A stretch of DNA of 64,000 bases from Branchiostoma lanceolatum (lineage: Eukaryota; Chordata; Leptocardii; Amphioxiformes; Branchiostomatidae): positions 19,969,501 through 20,033,500 of the forward strand of contig NC_089726.1 of NCBI RefSeq assembly GCF_035083965.1. The letters are read 5' to 3'. The notes below the pieces were generated by a model. That model was not told the origin of the DNA. It saw nothing but the letters and a program-made list of their open reading frames with translations, and did no database searches. Position 1 is the first letter of the stretch, and each line of letters starts with the position of its first letter. This document shows, one piece after another, positions 45,658 through 57,733 of the stretch. The translations under genes were made by a program, and so were the position numbers.

Positions 45658-47727
45658 ACGTCCGAGAGGACGATGACCCCTGCGCATGCGGACTAGACAA
45701 GCTGACAGTCGGCTTTGCTAAGATTTTTTTAGTGTTTTGTTCTTGATTGTTACACGCATTTCAATGGATAAGTATAACCATTGTAAAAAGCACGTCTCTG
45801 GGTCAGAGTACTTTGGAACCCCGTCTAGTGTTCCAAAACCTGGTCTTCAACACCAAGGACAACGTCCCCTAGCGGAATATTCCATGACTGCAAGTTGTGC
45901 GGAATTCGGTTTTCTGACATATTTCTTATTAACGTAGATACTGTCGAAATTGTAACGTTGTGGATGAATCACACATACACCCTATGTACTGTAATAATAA
46001 GCGGATTACATTATTAAACTGCTTTCATCATTGCTTCCAATGGCGTGTGCTTTAATTATTCTGTTTGACTTGGGCACGAGACACCGCAAAGGGTGATGAA
46101 TTGCTTCTTATGATTTGTGTTTATCGGCCTGACTCAAGTATACAAAGAGAGAGAGAAAGGTCAATCGCAAAAAAAAATCAAGTAATGTTCTACCTTTACC
46201 TTTAATTTCAACATTTACTTTTATTTCAGAAATTAAATTCTTCAAAATCTTCAAACACAAAGATACTGATACTTCTTTCTTTATCGGTATCCCCTCGCAA
46301 CTGTTATCGTTATCACGAATTTCCCATTTAGACGATTTTAGCCAATAAAATCACATAATGACATCATAAATACGTCATATTACGTCATAACGACACCAAA
46401 AGTACAGGAGTGATATTTACATGCATAACACCCCCTAGGCCCTGCAAATTTGGTGATCATGCACTATACCGTTTGGAAGTTATGAGGGGGAGGGGGGCAA
46501 AAAGCTCAGTCTAGATAGGGTTAAGCTTTGCACCCCAGTGTTGTGTACGGATTAATCCAGGAAAGACTGACTGAGGGGTGGAAAATTAGCAAAATCCGTC
46601 AACACATTATTGAGGTTTTCTCTTTCAAAGTTTGAAACAAAATCCTGCAGTTAAAAAAAGCCACTAGACGTACCCTCCCTTCCAAGAACAATCTGCCTCT
46701 AAAAATCATGACCATAGCATGTCCATAATTTTATTCTTTTTTTTCTGCAGAAAATATTTCTAGTATGATGTTCTCCAATAAGAATTTCTAGAAAAATTAT
46801 TTCTCGGTCTTACTATAAGATGTGTTTTTTGTTTGGTCCAATGTGGTATTATAACAGATTCTTTCCTTACGAAATTTTTTGTTGAAAATCTAATTCGAAA
46901 TTTTATTGCAAGTTCTTGCCCGTAAGCTAATTGCAAGTAACATGAAAGGACGGACAGAAAATGGGGGGGAGGGGGCGCCATAGACTCTCTGTAACATATG
47001 ATCGATTGCTAACCGAGTCACGTGTCCTATCTGCATAACGTGACGTCACAAAAGCAGTGGATTGCTCATTCCTCGACAAAGACTGGAGCCGATCAGTCGA
47101 TTTGGGTAAGTCCAATTTTTGTGTTGGCAATTGCAGTTCAACTTTCATTCAATATGACCTAGTCTTTTAGAGGCCAAATTGAACATGTATGATGATTTTA
47201 CACAAATTACAATGGGAAAAATACACGAATTATGTGAATAATTTTCACGGAATCCCGTATGTAACATAAAAAAAAATATCATGAACCTTCGATTGTACCT
47301 CAGTGCTGATATTTTGAAAACAGGATCTATACACGGATGTGTGAAACGTAGAGCGAACAAAAAAGAGCTAGATTTCGCAACAGATGTAATAATACTATGG
47401 CTCCCTGTTTAAAGAACGTGTACAATCGACACGAAATTGACTCAATGTTCAATGATAGTAAAGGCCTTTAGTCAACATTAAAACGATCTTTAATGTCAAA
47501 TCAAAGACGCAAAATGACATCATGTTAGTTAAAATCCCCCCACGCCATAAGGTGTATAGGGCGGAACCAATCTCCGTTTCATAGCCCTGGGCCACACTGG
47601 TGCGCAATCACTGCAGCATATGGCTAGTCCACTGGCAGTGGAGGTTGTTTAACTTCCATACTATGTTTCAGAAGTATGTACCATTTTTACAAAGTCTTTG
47701 GTATGACTCCATGCGTCTTTTATCCAG
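45658..47727. other. FABP 3' UTR and intergenic DNA
   Basis: The 3' flank (45800-45900) contains 'ccaaaacctggtcttcaacaccaaggac' related to 30590-30650 and weakly to 40190. The rest, to 47727, has no recognisable gene. Confidence 0.45.
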
Positions 47728-47830
47728 ACGTGTCCTACCCGGGCACGAACTCGGGCCTTCTGTCTCCTCATAATTTGAACCAGATGTGGTAAGTGACAGA
47801 AGCGCAGACCACTACACCACAGGGACACGC
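47728..47830 (-). repeat. tRNA-like element with enlarged anticodon loop
   Basis: On the minus strand a 7-bp acceptor-type stem (GCGTGTC..GGACACGT), A-box-like TGGTGTAGTGG, a 7-bp stem TTCTGTC/GACAGAA closing a loop of about 30 bases, and B-box-like GAGTTCGTGCC occur in tRNA order. A tRNA pseudogene with an intron-like insertion or a SINE head; not called as a functional tRNA. Confidence 0.45.
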
Positions 47831-48607
47831 CAAACGACATTATGAGCGAAGGACTAAATTAAAAAAAAAACAATGAAATGATTTGGGACCTACCCCAAAA
47901 TTTTCGGCTGAATCCCACCAACCTAGCTTTGTTTACTAAATGGACCCGTCTACTGCTACTTCCGGGAGATGACGTCAGAGACACGTGACAGTGTAGTAGT
48001 GAAACAGAACGCGACACAGAGATTATACTTTTAAGGTCTCATTCATGTAGGACTCCGAGTGGGTACCCCAAAAAGTAAACGGTTGCATGGACTGGTGTTT
48101 ATAGCTGTGAGAAAAAAACAATAGAAGATGATGAGCTTTAGCAGCAAATAAAGCAGATCCTGTCTTTTCAAAGATAGGCCGTGTTTTTTAAGTCTCGCGA
48201 CGATCGCCATATCCTGCTTTTATCAAACCTACATCATCAGATATCTTGATGGATTTTCGATGTACAGCATTTCTGTTTGATAACAAAGGAAAAGATACGT
48301 AGTTACGTAGCCAGTTGGAATATTTCTTTTACACGTCCAACGGCATTTTCCAACGTTGCATGAAGGTTTCCCTGCATGAGAGGTTCTCTTTTCTATGTAT
48401 GTATCTGTATCTGCACAACCGATATAATTCAAATTAACCGATTTTGAAAAGTGGCGATCTTAGTGTACTAGACGAAAAAACGATGTGTCGTATTCTACAG
48501 GACATATTCATTGAATGTAAAAGTCAAAGATGCCCCTTTGCTTGTTTGTTTATTTATTTTTATTTTGTTATTTTATTTCACGTAAGCCTGTGCCTCTGTT
48601 GACAGTT
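47831..48607. other. Upstream region of the NXPE-family gene
   Basis: No gene recognised. The 5' UTR and promoter of the following gene are expected here, but no confident core element is visible. Confidence 0.4.
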
Positions 48608-51600
48608 ATGAACCGCGGGTGGAGGAATACCGTTCTGGTGGTGCTCTCCGCCGTCTGGATCATTTTCATTACGAAGAAGATTACGGTACGACTTTTTCGT
48701 GTTGCTATGGCGTTGCTATGGTGTAATCACTGTCCGCCATGTTGAATAGGTAAACCTGGAAATCGTTATGTGACTACAGTTTCGTGCAAGCACACTAAGA
48801 TGGCAGAATACAGTTTTCGGTCCATGGGGATTTCTATATAGTTATGGGCCACAAGGTGACTGGCTTCGACGTTGTAAAAATCATAGTGGGGTGCACTTGA
48901 GAAATACGGAAAACGAATAAATGTTTGAGTTTAGGGTAAAATCTACAAATGTCTCAAAAACCAAAACATTCTGTCGGCGTATCGGCTCCTCACGCCCACT
49001 TTGAAACAGCGCTCTGCGGGGGATCACTGAACTGCAGCCGACTCACCCCGAGAGGCGGTTGAATAAGAAGGCGCATTTATACACAAAGCGGAAAAGGTCC
49101 ACTATTCAAATCCTACAGTCTAAAATCCGACATATATGTACACCACACAGCACAGTAAACACATGGATGCCTCTCACATGCAGCTTTCTACCCAGTCTTC
49201 AAGAGTTTGGGCCGCACTACATTTTGTAACTGTGTTCTGCGACCTTAAACGCGTGCAAATTCACGGATCTAAATCTTCCAGATTCAACCAAGCCGCCATC
49301 TTATCTATCGATCATCGTTATATATCACGTGGCCATACCGACCTCATATTGGTAGGAGTGCGACATTATCAACTACATTGTACAGCAGAATCCGCTTAAC
49401 TGCACAACCCATTTATCAGCGTTTTTGGTGCAATTATCCGGCTGGTGCAATAATGCTGGACCGCAACACCAGCAGTTAGTCAGAAACACTTACTAGCACA
49501 AAGAAATCAGACGAAATTATGCAGTTAACTTAATTTACATATATAATGTAACAGTTCTTGCGCTATCATACCTCATAGAACCAGAAAAATATTGAGTTCA
49601 CAGTTCCAGTTGCAGGGTTTACAAACATGTACTGATATTCTTACATGGCTGTGGTACATGTGGTTATAATTCCAATAAAGATTTTTAAATCAGTGGCTAG
49701 GTACACATGTAGAAAGAGAAAATATGCTTGATTCGCACAGCAAAGAAACTCCGACTGTAACGTTATGTCTAGAATAATGACTTTGGTCTTTTTAGTTTAA
49801 ATGACGGTAGGTATGACTAATACAAACTTGACACCTTATCTACAACTTAAGTCAACAAATTACATTGTAAGTCTCACACTCGTGTAAGTGAATGCAAAAA
49901 CAAAAGATAAAAAGGCGCTGATAGCGTAAAAGCACAACAAGGAGGATCTACGGTGGTCAGAAATCAAACTGAATCTTAATCTACATTTAGCGAACACTAC
50001 TCCGCATGTAATGTATTTCTGAAATACAGCACATGCGGAGTTACCTTCTTATCCACAACTTGTTTCCACGAATTACACTGAAAAATCTGTCGTAAAATGG
50101 CCAAATAAGGAACAAAATGGCGTCGATAGCACCTCTACAGAAACGTCAGCATCCCATCAGCCATTACATGACACCTTAAAATAGATTGATAGAAACATTA
50201 GTGTTAGAATTACATACAGTTTTAAAATTGGTGGAAAATAATGATTGATATTATGATGTTGCATTGTCTTAAAAATAATTTTGAAAAGGTTAAAGGCATC
50301 CAGAGCATTTTAGAGGCTTGAAACTTGAATAAAACCCCTCAAATTTCTAGTCATTCCTACACATAGTGAGTTTCAATAAGACTATACCATTACATATCGA
50401 CGTTAAAGGAGTAAAGATATGATGTCGTTGTGTGGTGAGAACTTATAGAAGATACAAGCGCTAATAGACTGATCCTGACTGTCTGTCACAATTGGCGGCT
50501 CGACCAATGAGAGTGACTATATGTCCGTCAAATGTTTGCATTTGTATGTTTTGATTTTCCTTTTTATACATTTCAACGGAGGTGGGCGGAGCTATGGTAT
50601 CGGCCTATTTACACTAGGCGCGTGAAACTTAAAGATCATTATGTCATGAACAGTGGCATTAAATATCAAATTCATAGAGATTACAGCAACTCGAATATTT
50701 CCAGTTTGAAGCCTCTAAAAATACTCTGGGTGCCTTTAAAGGCAAGTCATACCTGACACTGAAAGGCCTGGAGGATGCCGCCATTGGCTGCCGCAGCAAC
50801 CCTGGCTGCCTCCTTCCTCCTTGCCGCCTTGTGCTGATCAGACTTCCAGTGTTGGTTGACGCAGTCCTTTCTCATGCCGACAACGGGGTCTTTTGACCAC
50901 CACATTCTCCCATTGTGCTGTGACTGGTTGTGCCGCCTACAGGTGCTGCACAGCATCCCGATGACTTCTTCTCCGTTAGCCTCACCGTAAACGGGCACCA
51001 ACCAGTGATACTTTGGGATGTCCATCCATTCGGGGTCCCATCCCACTTTGTGCTTGGATGTCCTAAATTAAACATATCGTTGAAGAGGTTCATCAGTCAC
51101 GTATAATAACAATTACAAGAATATTTCTCAAACAGTGACTTAAAAAGGTAGCGAAATAAGCACCTCCAAATTTTCGACCGACGCCTTCTGTACGTCTTGT
51201 TCACGGAGTGACCTAGTCTCGCGAGAAACACGAGTCTCGCGAGAACACGATCCTCACAAGTCTCGGCCTAGCCTCGTGTTCTCGCGAGACTAGCTCACTC
51301 CGTGAACAAGACGTACAGAAGACGTCAAAAATTTGGAGGTGCTTATTTCGCTACCTTTTTAAGTCACGTTTTGAGGAATATTGCTGTAACTAAATTAAAG
51401 ATGAAAATACGTTTGTGAAGGTTAGACACCCAGGTAAACGACATATAAAGAGAATTCAAACTGGATGAAAAATCGGAGATTTATTTCCGGACGTTTCGAG
51501 TGACATCCATCACTCTTCTTCGGCGTCACTAAAATGAACTAGCAGAACTAACCAGTGCTTATTTACAATAACTAGAAAAACCGGTGTTACATAGCAAATC

Positions 51601-54600
51601 ACACAGTCGTCATGCATAATCGTCATTGAAATGTAGAATTAAGTTGGGAAGTTTCCTATATATATGATCAGACAACACCATGGAAACAGCTATTGTCCTT
51701 TGGGTGGGGGTAGGGCGGGGTGAGAGAATTTTTGTCAGCAACACTTAAAGCAACTCTAACATTTACACGACAAGGCATTTTATATACATGTATTGGGATA
51801 AAGGGCACACCACAAAGTGTGAAATGTCAAGAAGATTTGGCTTGGCTTGAGTATATCAACAAAAGACATGGCTTGGGTATCTTCAAGTCGAAATAAATAT
51901 GAATTGAATGTGTCAATTATATTTACAATACAAAGCGTATTACAGGTTGGGATAAAGGACCCAAGCAACATGTGTGAAATGTTCACCACAAGGTGTGAAA
52001 TCAATGCTTGGGCTTGGCTATCTTCAAAGACAAACGGCTTGGGTATCTTAAAGTTGAAATTAAATTCATTCAAAGCGTCAATGTTGCAACTATTCAGCAA
52101 CATAATTCTAGCAACCTTATGTGGAATATACTTGTGCTTGTAACATTTCATACAACCATCCATACAGTTACTACATTTAGAGGTATTCTCCCGACCTTGC
52201 AAATTATTTTTGAGCAAACATAGATCGATTTCGTTTTCATAGATTTAGAATCATTGCAAAAATTGATTTTCTTTAAATACAATAATCATCGGTCTCGAAA
52301 TGATCTTTTAAAAATATGGTACCGTTTGAAATTCGCCTTCCTTTTAGCAACTTTCTTGGTGATGTCATTCTTGTTAGCGGTGACCCGCTCTGTGCCGCCG
52401 AAGGGCCGCAAAATGGTCTCCGCGCTGCCCGAGGCCGCCGTATTTCGCTCCTCGGAACTGCCCCCCCCCCTCCCACTTTGCCGCTTCGTCGCTGGCTCGT
52501 CATCGGCAACACGATCTGTGGCTACCGCCAAAGACGCGGCAAAGAACGCGGAGATCTTCCCCTGGCCGTTAATGGGCTTCGCGTAGCGCTTGCGTTTCGG
52601 CATAGTCAGATCGTCTCGATATAAACAAAGTCAGCTGAAGTTGTTTATGTGGAAATCCCCGCGCGGGAAATGGCCTATAAAGCCGTCATACGCGGACCGA
52701 GATTCTACCAATAAAATCGCTCCATTTTGTGCGTCACGTTTGAATCGACCAATAAGACGGAATAATGAACTCTCGCGAGATTTGATGACGAGTTGTTGCG
52801 TTGCTTCGCGTGAAAATGGCGTCCATCTTTGTTAGCGAGCCCTGGCGACAAAATTGAACCCGTCCCGATGTTGTTGTTTTTTGCGACGTTATCAGCGAAA
52901 ATATGATAGGGAAGACCCTAAATTTGAAAAATTTGGGAGTGGCGCTGGGAATTTCAGGAGAGGTGCAGCGCCCTTGTACCATTGCGTAGGGTAGGCGTGC
53001 GTTTCTTAATGGTGACGACACGCCCCGTGACCCGCCCGGGACCTCCCATTCGATTCCTATCAACGTGGCTGTCATTGGAGAACGCGTTCTTTTGTTACTC
53101 AAACCAGTTTCAGACATATTGGCGGTATTGCGCCTTTACACGGGCAGGTATCGGCTCATTTGTACCGCGTTTGCCAATTTTTCAATTAATAGCGCAACTT
53201 TTTTAGTTAATTTGTCGAGGATTTTTGAAAAAAAATGAGGTAGTTATCCGGCATTGGTGCCAAAGCGCCGTACAGATATGCGGAGTCACAAACAATGCAC
53301 ATGTATGAAGCATTTTCTATTACTAGTATATAATGGAACCGGTTTGGGATTTTTGGATTAAATGGAATGTACGTTAATCTGAGGTGCAATTAAGTGGCTT
53401 CTGCTGTGCCATTATTTGATAAAGTATTTAATTAAAACATGGCGGTGGTGTTATTTTCCTCATGTAGACCTGGAAAGGACATGATAAAATCCCGACACCA
53501 ATACCAAAGCCACGGGTCTTTGTGGGTACCAAGAGGTCAAACAACACGAATCTGGGACCGTCCATCATTGAGAAGGTCGAGCCTCGTCTTCGTGAGCAAG
53601 TCACGTGCCCAAACAAAACGGAGGTCGTCGTCTTAAACAGGGACCAGCTGTACCGCCAAGGAGACGTCCTGGAGGTGAGAGTAACGGCACGTGACGTAGA
53701 GGGAAGACGGAAGACGCACGGCGGAGACTTCTTCCGGGCCAGGCTGATCGGGAACCGCTCGCTGCAGGAAAGTAGTGCTGGCCACGTGACCGACCACGGT
53801 AACGGCACCTACACTGTGCAGTTCCCGCTCTACTGGGTAGGGGGCGTCTCGGTACGTGAAAAATGTTGTGGCTGTGTCAGGCCGTGAATTTTCACAATAT
53901 TTTCCCATATCAACAGCTTGGCGTCCTTATCTCGATTGGAATAAGGCCTGGTACGGAGCTCGCTTCGGCAGCCGCTCGCTTACTTAAGCCCCCCTCTCAC
54001 TGGACCCGCGGCACGCTGGCGGCGTCGCTGCGTCCTAAACTGGCTTTGTGTTACCCTTGACTTTATAATGGGAATATCATGCAAAATGTACACGTTCTAC
54101 CAAAAAGACAACAAAACACACAAAGCTTCGTTTTTTGTCGATGAAATTCGTTGAGTGCTTTGTCAACTCGATCGGTCGCAGCGACGCCGCCAGCGTGACG
54201 TGGGTCCAGTGAGAGGGGGGCTTAGGATGCTCGAGAAATTATCATGCAGTCAGCACGGGTTCGTAGCCTGGAGTCCAGCCTTGTTCGCTTTGGCACGCTC
54301 CCAAAGATCAGCTAGTCTGCCAGGCTAGCGGAACTCTAGGAGCCGGTAAAAGCTAACAAGGCTGGACTCCAGCCTACAATTTTGGGCAATTCAAAGCAGT
54401 ATTGACACCGCGATGCCCACAATAACTTGTTGGATTGTCGCATGTGGTACCAAGTATGTCTACATTGCCCTATGTTTTTGGCAGTGCAATTCCGTAACTT
54501 TTCTAATCTAATTTTTATTTTGTGAATTGAAACTGTCCTGTGTCATTCCCGGTAGGTCCGGATCCAACTCGTCCACCCGAGCGAAGCAGTCAGGGTTCTC

Positions 54601-57600
54601 CAGCAAGTGCGAGAAGTTCCAAACAAGAGAACCTTCTACTGCACTTTTGTCGGTGTAAAAACAGGCATCACAGAAGAGCGTCAGTGCTTCAGTTCTCCCT
54701 ACCCCAAACTTCCGGCCCATCAACAGTGCGATTTCTCAAAACCGGACGCGAACGGAACTTGGTTCTGTGAGAGACCGGAGAACCTCCCGTGCGACAGCAT
54801 CTTGAAGTGCAGGTGGCTGCGCACGGGATTTGGGAATGTACTGGGCCTTGCGTCTACAGAAGAGAAGAAATTCTTCAGAGAGTAAGTCCCACAAGATGCC
54901 CCATACAAGTACATAAGTAAGGCTACAACAAGTAGATTGTATGGATGGCATCCTCTGCAGCGCATGCGATTTTAATGCAAGAGGGCGAAAAAAGATAAAT
55001 TTTCAGTATTGACACCATAAACGTTGTAATAAGAATTGAAGCGACAAAACAGTATTACAGCTAACACGTCTTTTATTTCTGTATTTAAAGGCATCCAGAG
55101 CATTTTATGAGGCTTGAAACTTGAATAGAAGAACTCCAATTTTCCTACCCACAGTAAGTTTCAATGACACTATACTATAACATATTGACATAAAGGGGCA
55201 AAGATACGATGTCGTGTGGGTGAACTGAGAGAAAACCCAAGCCCTAATAGACTGATCCTGGGTGTCCATCACAATTAGCGGTTCGACCAATGAGAGAGCG
55301 ACTGCATGTCCGTCAATATATTGCATTTTATGTTTTAATTTTGCATTTCTACATTTGACGGAGGTGGGCGGAGCTATGGTATCGGTCTATTTACACTAGG
55401 CCCGTGAAACTTAAAGATCACCATGTAGCTTATTTTTGTGCCGCATTTGAGCACTTTGAATAAGAAATCCGCACGCAAAGGTGGGTAACAGTGGCATTAA
55501 ATGTCAATTTCATAAAGATCTCAGCAACTAGAGTATTTCCAGTTTGTAAGCCTCAAAAAATGCTCTGTGTGTATTTAACACAAAGTGACACAAGTGTGGT
55601 AGACTAGTTTCACTTACCATGGTGGCAACTGCACTCCTGGCCACCTCACCAGTGTCACTTCTATAGAAATACAATCAAGGCTACCACGTAACATATTTTC
55701 ACATTTTTGGTACCTTCTTGTCGTGTCAACCAGTTAACCCTATCTGGAGGGAACAAAATTTCTTGTTCTTTTTATTTTTCAAAATCAGGTCGCTTATCTC
55801 ATCCATAGCATTCACTTGCTTTGGTCTTAATGCAAGTTGATTAAAAGATTTTGGTACATAACCAATGTATTGTTATCATCTGCCAAAGTCACGGTCTACC
55901 GCCGATCACCTTCCTCAAGGCAATATTGGCTGGTTCTACTTCACACTACAGCTAGGTGTCGCTGCAGTGTGAAGTAGAACAGGTAGGTGTCGCTGCAGTG
56001 CGCAGAATGCGGTCCCAAGCGTGATTTAGTTTTTATCCCCCTCGTCATGGTTCATTGCAAGTTCATACATGTAAATATACTTGCATGAATGCGATTATCA
56101 TTTTTCAATTCAAACATATCGAAAACACGGCGGTCGGGTGCTAAGGTCAACTTTCCACTGAATGGGAGGGTGTCAGGTCACCGGGACTACCACGCCGTCC
56201 GCGGGGGAGCTGTAACATCCTCTAAAAGATCATGATAGTTAGAGAAAACGCACGTGTTTCGCCAATTGTAAATGAAATTAGCCAATGGCAATGTCTATCC
56301 CTCAAATTCTGCCGTTTTACGCATGTTGCTTAATTTTGTCGGAATATTTTCTTAAATACGCCAAATTGGCTGTTTTAGGATGTGTTTTCAGTGGACAAAG
56401 TACTAATAACAAATTGGTTTTAAAAAGTTGGTTCTAAACGTGACTAAAATCCTAGTCTTGTATATTCCGGACAATAACAGTACTGTTGAACTTTCTGTCT
56501 TTGGGATTTTTAATCTTTCATTTAAATCATTTCATCATTTCTACGGCCGAAACAAGGTCGGAAAATACATTTTTTTTTAATCAAACAAAATTTTCCTCCA
56601 TATCTAAAAAAACACAAACTGAGACAGGAGATATCAATTCTCGATAATTTAAACACTCAATGAATAAGTTTGAACGCTTTTTGCTCGAGTTTTTCATACC
56701 AGCTTGGAAAAATGTCATGCCTCACGCATAGGGGGAGGGGGTACTTGATGCCGGCGTAAACAAGTCCTGCAACATTCAAGGTCATCAACAATGGCACCAG
56801 TAGCTTGGTTATATGTTACATATGTCAACAACAAAATGACAGCAAAGATATACTGTTCAGAAAATGGTTTGCATTTGTAATAAAGAGTGTTTTCATCTTA
56901 TGGAAGGCACATCGGAAAGAAAGGGCGTTTTGGCGCGGATTTACAGTGAAAACCTGCAAATGACTGCGAGTGACCCCGAATAGAACGTCCGTTCTATTCA
57001 AATAAGTCACTTCGAACGAGGTCTAAAATAGCTCTAGTAAAAGATTGTTAATGAATAAAGCAGATGTTGACGGATGAAACAACGTTGTTCTCTTCACTGT
57101 CACGCATGCGCAGGCCGTATCTGGAAGAAGAACTAGAAGCAAGACCCTCGGTTCCCATCCGCGTCTATCCGCCAGGCATCCCTAGTTCAGCAAATCTTCC
57201 TCCGTGTCCTGGGAACGTGTCTGACTCTCTGACCCCGGGTACCCAGGGACATTGGTCACGAGGGGTTTGGAAGTCATCCATCTGCAACGTGCGAGTTTTT
57301 AAAACAACGGACGTCCAACGGTGCCTGGCAAATAGGACCGTATACTTACATGGTGCGTCGTGTGCTTGGTGTATTTTACCTCAAATATCAGATGACTCAG
57401 ATGACATATTGTGTAATATAAGTTACCTACGTAATGTGAACCTAAGTTTTTGCTTTGTTAACGATTTAATTTGGAGCTCAGCCTTGGGCATTTTTTCCAT
57501 ATGCGCTTCAGTTTTGTGCTGTTTTTTGTTTCTTCTATGTATTCTAGTCTAACGTTACGTTTTGTGTACGCCTTCATGCTTTGTTAAAGTTTGTATTGAA

Positions 57601-57682
57601 TTTTGAATATTGTCAACATGGCTAACCCTTTGCAATAGCCATCGGCTAGTTGGGTAGCCCTGGCTGTACTTTTTAACATCCA

Positions 57683-57733
<51 letters not shown>

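Noticed and set aside
51780-52217. 145-codon minus frame in NXPE intron 1
   Set aside because: It spans an imperfect direct repeat, has no known domain, and does not splice sensibly to the neighbouring TTF-type exons.
57353-57552. Continuation of NXPE exon 4 past LHG to a stop at 57552
   Set aside because: It would replace the invariant GDST motif with ASC and a hydrophobic tail; the GT at 57353 with the exon at 59051 restores GDSTIRQW in phase. A read-through isoform is possible but unsupported.
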